Positions 1 to 10,510 of a stretch of DNA of 54,593 bases are shown here, one piece after another. The position numbers were made by a program, and so were the translations under genes. The notes beneath the pieces were generated by a model, which worked only from the letters and a program-made list of their open reading frames with translations, had not been told where the DNA came from and made no database searches. Each line of letters starts with the position of its first letter. The first letter of the stretch is position 1. Source of the DNA: Curvibacter soli (GTDB lineage: Bacteria > Pseudomonadota > Gammaproteobacteria > Burkholderiales > Burkholderiaceae_C); NCBI RefSeq assembly GCF_029211125.1, contig NZ_JARGEN010000054.1, positions 1 to 54,593 on the forward strand. The letters are read 5' to 3'.

Positions 1-124
1 GTGGAATCCGCGCAGCACCCCGGTGGAGGCTTGGGCGCAGGCCAAATGCGCCGATGAGGCCACCGTCTGGTGCCTGCTGCGCGAAGGCCAAGCGCGCCTG
101 CGTGTGGCAGGCGGATGTCTGCGT

Positions 125-186
125 ATTCCGGCGAACGTGACCGCTGATTCCGACATCGTGACCGGGGATTCCGGTGAACGTGACCG
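125..186. repeat. Three tandem end-type repeats, probable remnant of another IS21-like element
   Basis: Three imperfect copies of a unit reading ATTCCG..(A)CGTGACCG lie at 125-143, 147-164 and 168-186, spaced about 21 bases apart. Multiple short terminal repeats of this kind are typical of IS21-family ends, where the transposase binds several sites. They differ from the TGGCTCA-type repeats of the element that follows at 214, so they look like the end of a different, mostly lost element. Bases 1-124 hold no gene that I recognise; an open frame at 23-247 runs through the repeats and is not convincing. Confidence 0.5.
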
Positions 187-339
187 GGGCCGGTGTTGCG
201 CGCTTCGATTGTATGTTGGCGCCGACCGAAAACTGAGCCACTTTTGAGGGTATTGAGGGTAGTGCCGACCCAAAACTGAGCCAGGTGAACAACCTACTCT
301 GCTGTTTTTTTGTGCAGCAGAGGACAAGGAGTGATCACC

Positions 340-1874
340 ATGGACATGATTGGCAGGATCCGGCATTTGCATGCCCGGAAGAACAAATCGGAGCGCGAGA
401 TATCGCGCATGACAGGGCTCTCGCGCAACACGGTTGCGAAGTGGCTGCACGGGGAGGTGGACGGTCCACCGAAGTACCGGCGCGGCGAGCAGCCCAACAA
501 ACTCACGGCCTTCCACGACGTGCTCAGGCAGGCATTGAAAGCCGATGCACGTCGGCCCAAACACGAACGGCGCACGGCCAAAGCGCTGTACGCCGAGATC
601 AGGCGTGCGGGCTATGAGGGTGGTTACACGCGGGTGACCGACTTCATCCGGGCATGGCGCCAGGGCGAAGGCCAGGGGTCTGCGGGCAACGCCTTCGTGC
701 CACTGGCCTTCGAGCTGGGCGAGGCCTTCCAGTTCGACTGGAGCGAGGAAGGCATGGTGATCGGCGGCATCTACTACCGGGTGCAGGTCTCACACATGAA
801 GCTGTGCGCCAGTCGGGCCTTCTGGCTGGTGGCCTACCCCAGCCAGGGCCACGAGATGCTGTTCGATGCCCATACCCGCAGCTTCGCAGCGCTGGGCGGC
901 GTGGCCCGACGCGGCATCTACGGACAACATGAAGACGGCGGTGGACAAGGTCAAGAAGGGCAAGGGGCGCGTCGTCAACGAGCGCTTTGCCACCATGTGC
1001 GCGCACTACCTGTACGACCCGGACTTCTGCAACGTGGCCAGCGGCTGGGAGAAAGGGGTGGTGGAGAAGAACGTGCAGGACAGCCGCCGGCGCATCTGGA
1101 TCGACGCGGCCAAGATCAAGTTCGGCAGCTTCAGCGAACTCAACGCCTGGCTGGGTCAGCGCTGCCGCGCGCTGTGGGACGAGGTGCGCCACCCCGAGCA
1201 CACCCAGTTCAGCGTGGCCGAGATGCTCGAACACGAGCGCGCGCACCTCATGCCCATGCCGGTACCGTTCGATGGCTACGTCGAGAAACCTGCGCGGGTC
1301 TCCAGCACCTGCCTGGTGTCGGTGGCACGCTTGCCGGTATTCCGTGCCGTGCGAACGGGTGGGCCAGATGGTCAGCACACGGCTGTACCAGGGCAGCGTG
1401 GCCATCGTGGCCGACGACACCATCGTGGCGCGCCACGAACGGCTGAGCAACGCGGGCGAGACCCGGTACGACTGGCAGCACTACATCCCGCTGCTGCAGA
1501 GGAAGCCCGGCGCGTTGAGGAACGGCGCGCCCTTTGCCGACATGCCCGAGCCGCTGCAGCGGCTGCGCCGTGGGCTGCTGCGCAACCCGGGCGGCGACCG
1601 GGTGATGGCGCAGGTGCTGGCCGTTGTGCTCAGCGCCGGTCTGGACGCGGTGCTGGTGGCCATCGAGCTGGCGCTGGAGAGTGGGCCACCGGGCAAGGTC
1701 AGTGTGGAGCACGTGGTCAATGTGCTGAACCGGCTCAACGCGCAGCCGGTGCCGCCCACGGCGGACACGCTGCTGAGAGTGACCACGCCGCCGCTGGCGA
1801 ACACGGCGCGCTACGACAGCCTGCGCTCGGACACAGTGGGTGTCACCATCGAAGGAGCCGGCCATGAAGACTGA
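340..1874 (+). pseudogene. istA: IS21 transposase IstA, broken by two frameshifts
   Basis: This is the DDE-type transposase of the IS21 element, which cuts and joins the element ends. An AAGGAG precedes the ATG at 340 (MDMIGRIRHLH). The N-terminal helix-turn-helix region (NKSEREISRMTGLSRNTVAKWL) and the first part of the integrase core (FQFDWSEEG) are in frame 1. A single extra G near 922-923, in the codons for GIYDNMKTAVDKV, shifts reading to frame 2. An extra base near 1331-1334 shifts it to frame 3 (RYSVPCERVGQMVS), which runs to the stop at 1872-1874. Joined, the frames give about 510 residues, normal for IstA. Two independent +1 changes argue for decay rather than programmed frameshifting, though sequencing errors cannot be excluded. 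Confidence 0.85.
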
Positions 1875-2685
1875 CGTGCTGGTCGAACTCAAGGCTCTGC
1901 GCCTGCACGGCATGGCCGGCGCGTGGGCCGATCTGGTCGAGCAAGGCGGTGTTGAGGGAGGCGGTGTGGGCATCGAGTCCTCACGCTGGCTGATCGAGCA
2001 CCTGCTACAGGCCGAGGGCACGGACCGGGCGATGCGCTCGGTCAGCCACCAGATGCACGCGGCGAAGTTCCCGGTGCACCGAGACATGGCGGGCTTTGAC
2101 TTCGAGGTCTCGCCGGTGGACCGCAAGCTGGTGGAGACCCTGGCCACCACGGCCTTCACCGACGCGGCGCACAACGTGGTGTTGGTGGGCGGCCCGGGCA
2201 CAGGCAAGACCCATCTGGCCACGGCCATGGGTGTCTCGGGCATCACCCGGCACGGCAAGCGGGTGCGCTTCTACTCCACGGTCGATCTGGTCAACGCACT
2301 GGAGCAGGAGAAGGCCCAAGGCAAGGCCGGGCGCATCGCAGCCAGCCTGCTGCGCATGGACCTGGTCATTCTGGACGAGCTGGGCTATCTGCCGTTCAGC
2401 CAGGCTGGTGGGGCGCTGCTGTTCCACTTGCTGAGCAAGCTGTACGAACACACCAGCGTGCTGATCACCACCAACCTGGACTTCGCAGAATGCTCCAGCG
2501 TCTTCGGCGACGCGAAGATGACCACCGCGCTGCTGGAGCGGCTCACGCACCACTGCCACATCGTGGAGACGGGCAACGAGTCGATCCGGTTCAGTCGCAG
2601 CACGGCTGCGGCCAAGAAACGGATCAAGGCCCGCGAGCACGCGCGCAAAGGCGTCTCGACGCAGGCTGAGCCCGACCCATTCTGA
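1864..2685 (+). CDS. istB: IS21 helper ATPase IstB
   Basis: IstB is the AAA+ regulator that assembles with IstA and target DNA to license IS21 transposition. The 273-residue product has a Walker A ([11 protein letters not shown], near residue 109) and a Walker B ([12 protein letters not shown]), with the usual LITTNLDF sensor segment downstream. I chose the ATG at 1864, after GAAGGAG at 1853-1858, which overlaps the istA stop by 11 bases as in other IS21 elements. The frame is open further upstream to 1840, but that start lies inside istA. The gene looks intact, unlike istA. It could act with an IstA supplied by another copy in the genome. Confidence 0.92.
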   Translation: MKTDVLVELKALRLHGMAGAWADLVEQGGVEGGGVGIESSRWLIEHLLQAEGTDRAMRSVSHQMHAAKFPVHRDMAGFDFEVSPVDRKLVETLATTAFTDAAHNVVLVGGPGTGKTHLATAMGVSGITRHGKRVRFYSTVDLVNALEQEKAQGKAGRIAASLLRMDLVILDELGYLPFSQAGGALLFHLLSKLYEHTSVLITTNLDFAECSSVFGDAKMTTALLERLTHHCHIVETGNESIRFSRSTAAAKKRIKAREHARKGVSTQAEPDPF

Positions 2686-2881
2686 GCACGCTCCGCGCTG
2701 GACAAGCCGCTACGGGCTACGCCCTGAGCGTCTTGCCCAGCGCCTTCAACACAACAGCAAGGAGGTCCCCGAACCAGCACAGCACCTACACTTATCCACA
2801 GCCGACCCCACAAAAGTCGGCTTCCACCCCTGGCTCAATATTCAGTCGGCCCGGTGGCTCAGATTTGGATCGGCGCGGACA

Positions 2882-3227
2882 CGCTGCGCGCATCCTTCGC
2901 TACGCTCAGGACCAGCCTACGGCTGTCCTGCGCCCTCCGGGCTGGTCAGGCGCAAGGCGAGATCTCCCCGGGTAAGAACGCACTCCTTCGCTGCACAACC
3001 GCCGGATCTACGCCACCTCGCCTTGATCACGAGAGCTTCGCGGTTCATCGCCCGCTCGCCCTGCTTGGCAGCGCCTTCTATCCGGTTCTTGTTCATCGGC
3101 TCGCAGCTTCGCTCCACGCTTCCTCCCCACACTCGGTCACCCTCATGCAGTTGCGCTTCACTTCGTTTGCTGTGATCAACTTACGGCGGGACTTGCACCC
3201 GCTGGAGTGCGCCCGTGCCGGGCGCAC
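2882..3227 (-). mobile_element. 5' fragment of a group II intron, truncated by the IS21 element
   Basis: Read on the minus strand from 3227 the sequence starts GTGCGCCCGGCACGGGCGCA and continues CTCCAGCGGGTGCAAGTCCC. This is the conserved 5' boundary and start of domain I of bacterial group II introns (5' GUGYG consensus). The next 300 bases have the structured, poorly coding character of domain I, with several short self-complementary stretches. The fragment stops where the IS21 right end begins. No reverse transcriptase or domain V/VI sequence is present in the window, so this is a dead remnant or half of an interrupted intron. Its 5' edge lies directly after the tRNA-Pro terminator hairpin. 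The intron class is not settled. Confidence 0.72.
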
Positions 3228-3257
3228 CACGACGACAAAGCCCCGCGGCGCGGGTCT
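3228..3257 (-). terminator. Terminator-like hairpin after tRNA-Pro; site of intron insertion
   Basis: On the minus strand, CCCGC-GCC-GCGGG forms a short all-GC stem followed by GCTTTGTCGTCGTG. It lies about 30 bases past the tRNA-Pro CCA end. The group II intron begins immediately after the tail. Group II introns of bacterial class C are known to insert behind terminator stems, so the position is informative. As a terminator it is weak because the T tract is short. Confidence 0.5.
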
Positions 3258-3286
3258 CTGTAATCCCTTGATTTACAAGGTAATTT

Positions 3287-3363
3287 TGGTCGGGGTGAGA
3301 GGATTCGAACCTCCGGCCTCTACGTCCCGAACGTAGCGCTCTACCAGGCTAAGCTACACCCCG
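3287..3363 (-). tRNA. tRNA-Pro (anticodon CGG)
   Basis: On the minus strand the sequence folds as a full 77-base tRNA with a 7 bp acceptor stem CGGGGTG/CACCCCG, discriminator A and an encoded CCA (3287-3289). The anticodon arm is CTACG-TTCGGGA-CGTAG, giving anticodon CGG (reads CCG codons). The T arm GGAGG-TTCGAAT-CCTCT is canonical. It lies 25 bases downstream of ispB on the same strand and may be co-transcribed with it. Confidence 0.96.
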
Positions 3364-3388
3364 ATGCCTGCTTGTAGCGCACTGACCA

Positions 3389-4378
3389 CTAGGCGCGGCG
3401 CTGAAGAAGCTGAGCCGCTAATTGTAGCAAACCTTCGGTGTATGGATTGGACGGCAGCATGCCGATTGCATGCATTGCCCGCATGGCTTCTGCCGCGGCG
3501 GCTTCGCGTGTGGCGTCCATGGCGCCCGTGGCGCGCACGATGGATACGATTTCCGCCAGCCTGTCCGGTGATGGGGCGCCGTTCTCGATGGCGTGGCGTA
3601 GGGCATCGCGCTGCGGCGGCGTGCCGCGCTGCATGGCGATGATGAGCGGCAACGTGGTCTTGCCTTCGCGCAGGTCGTCGCCCAGATTCTTGCCCATTTC
3701 GGCGGCATCGCCGTCGTAGTCGAGCACATCATCAATGACTTGGAAGGCGGTGCCCAGCGCCTGACCGTAGGTGGCGCAGGCATCTTCCACGGCAGGCGTG
3801 CTGCGCGCCAGGACGGCGCCCAGGCGGGCGCTGGCTTCGAACAACTTGGCTGTCTTGGAGCGGATCACGCGCAGGTAGCCTGCCTCGTCGAGCGAGGGGT
3901 CGTGCATGTTGATCAACTGCTGTACCTCACCTTCGGCGATGATATTCGTGGCTTCCGCCAGAATCTGCATGATGCGCATCTCGCCCGCGTCGACCATCAT
4001 CTGAAAGGCCCGCGTATACAGAAAATCGCCGACCAGCACGCTCGCGGGGTTGCCGAAGGCTTCGTTGGCCGTCGCGCGGCCGCGGCGCAGGGTGGATGCG
4101 TCCACCACGTCGTCGTGCAGCAAGGTGGCCGTGTGGATGAATTCGACCACCGCCGCCAGGTTGAACCGCTGGTCGCCACGGTAGCCCAGCGCCCCGCACA
4201 CCATGAGCAGCAGTGAGGGCCGCAGGCGCTTGCCCCCCGAGGCAATGATGTAGTGCGATACCTGCCCTACCAGCGGGACGCTGGAGTCCAGGCGATGGGA
4301 GATGACGCGGTCCACGGCCCGCATGTCTTCGGCGATGATGGTCAGCGGCGCAGGGGGGAATGGGGGGGGGGCGGTCAA
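3389..4378 (-). CDS. ispB: Octaprenyl (polyprenyl) diphosphate synthase
   Basis: This trans-polyprenyl synthase extends farnesyl diphosphate with isopentenyl diphosphate to make the ubiquinone side chain. The 329-residue product carries the first aspartate-rich motif LLHDDVVD (about 86-93), GDFLYTRAF, and the second motif VIDDVLDYDGD (216-220) followed by GKNLGDDLREGKTTLPL. The start is uncertain: TTG at 4378 gives MTAPPPF and lies just before a run of ten C bases (minus strand, 4371-4362). The next ATG (4324) would begin at MRAVDRV. It is divergent from rplU, the usual arrangement in proteobacteria. The family call is secure; the octaprenyl chain length is inferred from relatives. Confidence 0.92.
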   Translation of the reverse strand: MTAPPPFPPAPLTIIAEDMRAVDRVISHRLDSSVPLVGQVSHYIIASGGKRLRPSLLLMVCGALGYRGDQRFNLAAVVEFIHTATLLHDDVVDASTLRRGRATANEAFGNPASVLVGDFLYTRAFQMMVDAGEMRIMQILAEATNIIAEGEVQQLINMHDPSLDEAGYLRVIRSKTAKLFEASARLGAVLARSTPAVEDACATYGQALGTAFQVIDDVLDYDGDAAEMGKNLGDDLREGKTTLPLIIAMQRGTPPQRDALRHAIENGAPSPDRLAEIVSIVRATGAMDATREAAAAEAMRAMHAIGMLPSNPYTEGLLQLAAQLLQRRA

Positions 4379-4403
4379 GGCGGTGCGGGCAGGAGTTCGA
4401 TGG

Positions 4404-4409
4404 ATTATA
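4404..4409 (-). promoter_or_regulatory. Possible -10 element for ispB
   Basis: A perfect TATAAT on the minus strand lies 26-31 bases upstream of the TTG at 4378. No good -35 hexamer is visible at 16-18 bases, so this is a weak prediction. Confidence 0.35.
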
Positions 4410-4472
4410 GAAATAGACGGGCCTTGGCTGCGGCTCGTAGGGCGGCATGGAAGTCGGCGGCAACCATCCTGC

Positions 4473-4478
4473 TATAAT
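4473..4478 (+). promoter_or_regulatory. Probable -10 element for rplU-rpmA
   Basis: A perfect TATAAT lies 51 bases upstream of the rplU start. The -35 region (GAAGTC at 17 bases) is poor. It is placed as expected for the divergent ispB/rplU promoter region. Confidence 0.5.
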
Positions 4479-4528
4479 CTCAGGTTCTGCGGAAATCCGT
4501 CCGCAGGACTCAACATACAGAGGTTCAT

Positions 4529-4840
4529 ATGTACGCGGTCATAAAAACCGGCGGCAAGCAGTATCGCGTTGCCGCTGGCGAAAAAATCAAGGTAGAACAG
4601 ATTGCTGCGGACGTAGGCCAAGAAATCGTGATCGACCAGGTTCTGGCAGTCGGCAACGGCGCTGAATTGAAGGTTGGCACGCCCTTGGTGTCCGGTGCAA
4701 GCGTGAAGGCCACGGTCGTGGCGCACGGCAAGCATGACAAGGTCCGCATCTTCAAGATGCGTCGTCGCAAGCACTATCAAAAACGGCAGGGTCACCGTCA
4801 GCAGTTCACGGAGCTGCAAATCGGTGCGATTGTGGGCTGA
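4529..4840 (+). CDS. rplU: 50S ribosomal protein L21
   Basis: L21 binds 23S rRNA in the large subunit. The 103-residue protein starts [14 protein letters not shown], the family signature, and ends in the basic [23 protein letters not shown] segment. The length is normal. An AGAGGT lies just ahead of the ATG. rpmA follows after 13 bases, forming the conserved rplU-rpmA-obgE order. Confidence 0.98.
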   Translation: MYAVIKTGGKQYRVAAGEKIKVEQIAADVGQEIVIDQVLAVGNGAELKVGTPLVSGASVKATVVAHGKHDKVRIFKMRRRKHYQKRQGHRQQFTELQIGAIVG

Positions 4841-4853
4841 GGAGCTTTGAGTC

Positions 4854-5111
4854 ATGGCACAGAAAAAAGGCGGCGGCTCTACGCGAAACGGGCGCGATTC
4901 CAAGCCCAAGATGCTCGGTGTGAAGGCTTTCGGCGGTGAGGCGGTCAGCGCCGGCTCCATCATCGTGCGCCAGCGCGGTACCAAGTTCCATCCCGGCACC
5001 AACGTTGGCTTGGGCAAGGACCATACGCTGTTTGCCTTGGTGGATGGCCATGTGTCGTTTGCCGTCAAGGGCGCTGCGAACAAGCATCTGGTGAACGTGA
5101 CGCCGGCCTGA
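4854..5111 (+). CDS. rpmA: 50S ribosomal protein L27
   Basis: L27 lies near the peptidyl-transferase centre. The 85-residue product begins [16 protein letters not shown] and has the typical LGVKAFGGE and [23 protein letters not shown] segments. There is no N-terminal cleavage extension of the Firmicutes type. It is co-transcribed with rplU, and a clear hairpin terminator follows before obgE. Confidence 0.98.
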   Translation: MAQKKGGGSTRNGRDSKPKMLGVKAFGGEAVSAGSIIVRQRGTKFHPGTNVGLGKDHTLFALVDGHVSFAVKGAANKHLVNVTPA

Positions 5112-5135
5112 GGCCTCCGTCGCTGAAATCCCCTG

Positions 5136-5166
5136 GAAGCCCCGCATCGGCGGGGCTTCTTGCTTT
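5136..5166 (+). terminator. Terminator after rpmA
   Basis: GAAGCCCCGC-ATCG-GCGGGGCTTC (5136-5159) forms a near-perfect 10 bp stem followed by TTGCTTT. It sits between rpmA and obgE and would separate ribosomal-protein transcription from the GTPase gene, probably with read-through. Confidence 0.75.
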
Positions 5167-5202
5167 CCGGGCCCTCCGATCTTCCTTTTGTACACTGCAT
5201 AG

Positions 5203-6285
<1,083 letters not shown>

Positions 6286-6342
6286 ATTTTCTAAAGGGCT
6301 GCGCAGGCCAGGCAGCAAGGGCGTCATCGCTTTTGTAGCACC

Positions 6343-7497
6343 ATGAACCACTCACCACACGACTCGAACATCCTGCGCGAAGCGCGCCGTATCGTCATCA
6401 AGGTCGGCTCCAGCCTGGTTACCGACGAAGGCCGCGGGCTCGACGAGCATGCCATCGAGGAATGGTGCCGCCAGTTGGCTGCGTTGGTCAGCGGCGCGGT
6501 GGGGCATGCACGGGAGGTGGTCATGGTGTCCAGCGGCGCCGTAGCCGAAGGCATGAAGCGGCTGGGCTGGTCCACGCGGCCCAGCGAAATCCACGAACTC
6601 CAGGCTGCCGCCGCCGTTGGCCAGATGGGGCTGGCGCAGATGTACGAAACCAAGCTGCGCCAGACCGGCCTGCGCAGCGCCCAGGTGCTGCTCACGCATG
6701 CCGACCTGGCCGACCGTGAGCGCTACCTGAATGCCCGCTCCACCATCCTGACCCTGCTGCGCTTGGGTGTCGTGCCGGTCATCAACGAGAACGACACCGT
6801 GGTCAACGACGAGATCAAGTTCGGCGACAACGACACGTTGGGTGCGCTGGTCGCGAACCTCATCGAGGCCGATGTACTGGTGATCCTGACCGACCAGAAG
6901 GGCCTCTACACTGCGGACCCACGCAAGCACGCGGATGCGCGTTTCGTCCATGCGGCCCAGGCGGGCGACCCTGCGCTCGAAGCCATGGCCGGTGGTGCGG
7001 GCTCCAGCATTGGCCGCGGCGGCATGATCACCAAGATCCTCGCGGCCAAGCGCGCTGCGGGTTCGGGTGCCTCCACGGTGGTTGCCTGGGGGCGCGAGCC
7101 CGATGTGCTGCTCCGCCTCGGAAGCGGCGAGCCCATCGGCACGCTGCTGATCGCCCAGACGGCCAAGAACCAGGCGCGCAAGCAGTGGATTGCCGACCAC
7201 CTGCAGTTGCGGGGCGCCGTCGTCGTCGACGCAGGGGCTGCGGCCAAGCTGCGCGAAGAAGGCAAGAGCCTGCTGCCAATCGGCATGACGATGGTGGAGG
7301 GCGTTTTTTCGCGAGGCGACGTCATCGCAGTGCGCGACCCCGATGGGCAGGAGATCGCCCGGGGCTTGGCCAACTATTCCAGTACCGAGGCCCGACTGAT
7401 CTGCCGCAGGCCGTCCAGCGAATTCGAGTCGGTGCTGGGCTATGCCGCCGAACCCGAAATGGTGCACCGCGACAACCTGGTGCTATCGCGCGCCTGA
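6343..7497 (+). CDS. proB: Glutamate 5-kinase
   Basis: ProB phosphorylates glutamate to gamma-glutamyl phosphate, the first step of proline synthesis, and is inhibited by proline. The 384-residue protein has an amino-acid-kinase domain ([51 protein letters not shown]). A C-terminal PUA domain starts near residue 285. The start ATG lies 57 bases after the obgE stop. proA is not in the window. Its neighbours match the obgE-proB-rppH order common in Burkholderiales. Confidence 0.96.
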   Translation: MNHSPHDSNILREARRIVIKVGSSLVTDEGRGLDEHAIEEWCRQLAALVSGAVGHAREVVMVSSGAVAEGMKRLGWSTRPSEIHELQAAAAVGQMGLAQMYETKLRQTGLRSAQVLLTHADLADRERYLNARSTILTLLRLGVVPVINENDTVVNDEIKFGDNDTLGALVANLIEADVLVILTDQKGLYTADPRKHADARFVHAAQAGDPALEAMAGGAGSSIGRGGMITKILAAKRAAGSGASTVVAWGREPDVLLRLGSGEPIGTLLIAQTAKNQARKQWIADHLQLRGAVVVDAGAAAKLREEGKSLLPIGMTMVEGVFSRGDVIAVRDPDGQEIARGLANYSSTEARLICRRPSSEFESVLGYAAEPEMVHRDNLVLSRA

Positions 7498-7516
7498 TGC
7501 CACGGGCGTGGAGGGG

Positions 7517-8023
7517 TCAGGATGTCGGTTCGTGCTGCGTGCCCTTGAGCGTGCGCAGGAGCGAACGCACCGAACTGGCGGGCGCGGCACCCTGGCATGC
7601 ACCCTGGCGGGCGAACGCGTGCGCGTAAGGCACGTTGCCAATGGGGCGCCAATCGCTGGATTCCGCCACGCGCCAGTCCGTGCCCGACGAGCGTGCGTAG
7701 GTCTTCACCCGGCCACTCGCGCAGTGGATGCCTTCGTAGACAGCATTGCGGGCGCCGGAAGCGCTCGTTGCCACGATGACGTAGCGCACCACGCTGTCGG
7801 CACCGATGGAGACCGTCTCGGGATCAACGCCATACCGCAATGCCATGAAAGGGGGCATTTCGATGGCAACGAGCCGGTCCGGGTTGAAGCCCGGCGGCGG
7901 CGGCGTGTCGCCTTCCTTCCATGTGGAATCGTCGTTGAAAAAGGATTGCGCGCCAGCCGGGCCCGGAGTGGCCGCCACGTTCACCAGCAATGCGGCAAGC
8001 ACGGCATATCTAAGGATTCGCAT
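7517..8023 (-). CDS. CNP1-like secreted protein of unknown function
   Basis: The 168-residue product has an N-terminal signal peptide ([26 protein letters not shown]) and then a domain I recognise as the CNP1-like family (PF08750). That family is found mainly in betaproteobacteria and has no assigned function. Conserved-looking segments are [16 protein letters not shown] and [10 protein letters not shown]; two cysteines, in HCASG and GACQG, could pair. The start overlaps the 3' end of rppH by 14 bases, so the two are probably translated together. It converges on proB with only 19 bases between the stops. Confidence 0.8.
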   Translation of the reverse strand: MRILRYAVLAALLVNVAATPGPAGAQSFFNDDSTWKEGDTPPPPGFNPDRLVAIEMPPFMALRYGVDPETVSIGADSVVRYVIVATSASGARNAVYEGIHCASGRVKTYARSSGTDWRVAESSDWRPIGNVPYAHAFARQGACQGAAPASSVRSLLRTLKGTQHEPTS

Positions 8024-8666
8024 GAGGAGGGATGGCTATCGAATCGACGGTGTTGTCGCTTTGTGGATCGGGGTCGAACGTGGCCCCGGGCGGCAATTCG
8101 ATGTGGCGATGCGCGATGGCGATCTCGGGCAGCAGCGCCCGTTCGGAATCGCGCGCACGCATGCCGCTGCGCAGATAGCGGTTGCGCTGCTCGTGCCTGG
8201 GCAGGAAGCGCACCAGTTCGGTCAGTGCCATTTCGTACACGCGGCGCTTGAATTCGACCACCGCGTCCAGCGGAACCCAGTAGTCGTTCCAGCGCCAGGC
8301 GTCGAACTCCGGGTGGTCCGTCGCGCGCAGATTCAAATGCCAGTCCTGCCCCAGCAATTGCAGCAGGAACCAGATCTGCTTCTGTCCCTTGTAGTGCCCG
8401 CGCGCATCGCGGCGGATGTAGCGGTCGGGTACCTCGTAGCGCAGCCACTCGCGCGTGCGCGCAACGACACGCACATGGTCGGGCAGGAGGCCCACCTCCT
8501 CATGCAGCTCACGGAACATGGCTTGCTCAGGGGTTTCGCCCCGGTCTATGCCACCCTGCGGGAACTGCCAGCTGTGGGTACGGATGCGCTTGCCCCAGAA
8601 CACCTGGTTCCGGTGGTTGAGCAGGATGATGCCGACGTTTGGCCGAAAGCCATCCCGGTCAAGCAT
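8010..8666 (-). CDS. rppH: RNA pyrophosphohydrolase (Nudix)
   Basis: RppH removes pyrophosphate from 5'-triphosphorylated mRNA and so starts 5'-end-dependent decay. The 218-residue protein begins [17 protein letters not shown] and has a complete Nudix box [23 protein letters not shown] (about 38-60). It matches E. coli RppH over the core but is about 40 residues longer at the C terminus, as is usual in Burkholderiales. It is divergent from proS, about 100 bases away. Confidence 0.95.
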   Translation of the reverse strand: MLDRDGFRPNVGIILLNHRNQVFWGKRIRTHSWQFPQGGIDRGETPEQAMFRELHEEVGLLPDHVRVVARTREWLRYEVPDRYIRRDARGHYKGQKQIWFLLQLLGQDWHLNLRATDHPEFDAWRWNDYWVPLDAVVEFKRRVYEMALTELVRFLPRHEQRNRYLRSGMRARDSERALLPEIAIAHRHIELPPGATFDPDPQSDNTVDSIAIPPHANP

Positions 8667-8767
8667 AATCTATCCCCAAATTTTGAAACTGATTCCATTA
8701 TGCACGGCACCTTGCGGGCGGCAAAGGAATTGCCCCGAATAGCCTGACACTCGCCCGAAAATCGCCG

Positions 8768-10510
8768 ATGAAAGCCTCTCGATTTTTTATCTCCACCCTC
8801 AAGGAAGCTCCCGCAGATGCCGAGATCGCCAGCCATAAACTGATGATGCGCGCCGGCATGATCAAGAAGCTGGGCGCGGGAATCTACACCTACATGCCCC
8901 TGGGCCTGCGCGTCATCCGCAAGGTGGAGGCCATTGTGCGCGAGGAGATGAACCGCGCCGGCGCGCTGGAACTGACCATGCCGGTCATCCAGCCCGCCGA
9001 GCTGTGGCAGGAAACCGGGCGCTTCGACAAGATGGGCCCCGAACTGCTGCGCATCAAGGACCGCCACGAGCGCGACTTCGTCGTGCAGCCCACCAGCGAG
9101 GAGGTGGTGACCGACATCGCCCGCCAGGAGTTGCGCAGCTACAAGCAACTGCCGGTCAACTTCTACCAGATCCAGACCAAGTTCCGCGACGAGCGGCGTC
9201 CGCGCTTTGGCCTCATGCGCGGGCGCGAATTCATCATGAAGGACGCCTACAGCTTCGACCGCGACCAGGTCGGCGCCAAGGCCAGCTACCAGGTCATGGC
9301 GCAGGCGTACCGGCGCATCTTCGACCGCTTCGGTCTGCGCTACCGCGCGGTGGCGGCGGACAGCGGCGCCATCGGCGGCGACCTGAGCGAAGAGTTCCAG
9401 GTGATCGCCGCCACGGGCGAGGACGCCATCGTCTACTGCCCCGGCAGCGAGTACGCCGCCAACATGGAAAAGGCCGAGGCGCGCGCACCCAGCGGCCCGC
9501 GGCCCGCCGCCACGCAGGCGCTGGCCAAGACACCCACACCCGACAAGAGCACCTGCGAGGACGTGGCGGCCCTGCTCGGCCTGCCGCTGCAACGCACGGT
9601 CAAATCCCTCGTGCTGGCGACCGATGAATTCAGCGCTGCCGGCGAAGTCGTGAAGACCCAGGTCTGGCTGCTGCTGCTGCGCGGCGACCATGACATGAAC
9701 GAAGTCAAGGTCGGCAAGATACCCGGCCTCGCGGGTTTCCGCTTCGCCACCGTGGCGGAAATCGACGCCCATTTCGGCTGCAAGCCGGGCTACCTGGGCC
9801 CGCTGGGCTTGCGGCAACCGGTTCGGCTCGTGGCCGACCGCGAGGTGGCTGTCATGGCCGACTGGGTGTGCGGGGCCAATGTGGCAGACCATCACTTCAC
9901 CGGCGTCAACTGGGGCCGTGACCTGCCCGAGCCCGAATGCGTGGCCGACATCCGCAACGTCGTAGCCGGCGATGCGTCGCCCGATGGCCATGGGGTACTC
10001 GCCATCGAGCGCGGGATCGAAGTCGGCCATGTGTTCTATCTCGGCACCAAGTACAGCAAGGCCATGAATGCCACCTTTCTGGCCGAGGATGGCAAGCCGC
10101 AACTGCTGGAGATGGGCTGCTACGGCATCGGCGTGTCGCGCCTGCCCGCGGCTGCGATCGAGCAGAACCACGACGAGCGCGGCATCGTCTGGCCCGATGC
10201 AATCGCGCCCTTCACCGTGGTGGTCTGCGCCATCGGCCTGGACCGCAGCGCGGAAGTCCGCGCCGCTGCCGAAAAGCTCTACGGCGAACTGCTGGCGACG
10301 GGCGTGGACGCCATCCTGGACGACCGCGGCGAGCGGCCCGGCGTGATGTTCGCCGACTGGGAGCTCATCGGCGTGCCGCACCGCGTGGTGATCTCCGACC
10401 GGGGCCTCAAGGATGGCCAGCTCGAATACCAGCACCGCCGCGACGCAGCCGCCACCAAGGTGCCGGTCGGCGACATCCTGGCCCACGTGCGTGGGCGCAT
10501 CGCCATATGA
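8768..10510 (+). CDS. proS: Prolyl-tRNA synthetase (bacterial type)
   Basis: This enzyme charges tRNA-Pro with proline. The 580-residue product has the class II motifs 2 ([20 protein letters not shown]) and 3 ([18 protein letters not shown]). Between them lies the editing (INS/YbaK-like) domain at about 230-400, and at the C terminus an anticodon-binding domain ending [14 protein letters not shown]. It has the length and order of the long bacterial ProS type. Its stop overlaps the start of the lytic transglycosylase gene (ATGA), so they are probably one transcript. Confidence 0.97.
   Translation: MKASRFFISTLKEAPADAEIASHKLMMRAGMIKKLGAGIYTYMPLGLRVIRKVEAIVREEMNRAGALELTMPVIQPAELWQETGRFDKMGPELLRIKDRHERDFVVQPTSEEVVTDIARQELRSYKQLPVNFYQIQTKFRDERRPRFGLMRGREFIMKDAYSFDRDQVGAKASYQVMAQAYRRIFDRFGLRYRAVAADSGAIGGDLSEEFQVIAATGEDAIVYCPGSEYAANMEKAEARAPSGPRPAATQALAKTPTPDKSTCEDVAALLGLPLQRTVKSLVLATDEFSAAGEVVKTQVWLLLLRGDHDMNEVKVGKIPGLAGFRFATVAEIDAHFGCKPGYLGPLGLRQPVRLVADREVAVMADWVCGANVADHHFTGVNWGRDLPEPECVADIRNVVAGDASPDGHGVLAIERGIEVGHVFYLGTKYSKAMNATFLAEDGKPQLLEMGCYGIGVSRLPAAAIEQNHDERGIVWPDAIAPFTVVVCAIGLDRSAEVRAAAEKLYGELLATGVDAILDDRGERPGVMFADWELIGVPHRVVISDRGLKDGQLEYQHRRDAAATKVPVGDILAHVRGRIAI

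Larger units (their letters stand above)
214..2881 (+). mobile_element. IS21-family insertion sequence (istA frameshifted, istB intact)
   Basis: The element carries the IS21 gene pair istA-istB and repeated terminal motifs. The left end starts TGTTGGCGCCGACC and has two copies of an ACTGAGCCA-ending repeat (about 218-240 and 263-283). The right end has two inverted copies starting TGGCTCA at 2831 and 2855 and finishing GGCGCGGACA at 2881. The outermost bases are TG...CA. I find no target duplication in the flanks (GATTGTA on the left, CGCTGCG on the right), so one end may have been rearranged after insertion. The right end is embedded in a group II intron fragment. Exact ends are uncertain by a few bases. 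Confidence 0.8.

Noticed and set aside
310-339. Upstream TTG and GTG starts for istA
   Set aside because: The ATG at 340 has AAGGAG at a good distance and begins the conserved MDMIGRI sequence.
2792-2800. TTATCCACA, a perfect DnaA-box sequence
   Set aside because: It is a single copy within the IS21 3' region with no cluster, AT-rich stretch or origin genes nearby; chance match.
3105-3336. Open frame reading into tRNA-Pro, ending GVRGFEPPASTSRT
   Set aside because: This is the well-known spurious translation of a tRNA antisense strand joined to intron sequence.
7498-7516. Possible terminator between convergent proB and the CNP1-like gene
   Set aside because: Only 19 bases between stops and no stem with a T tract.
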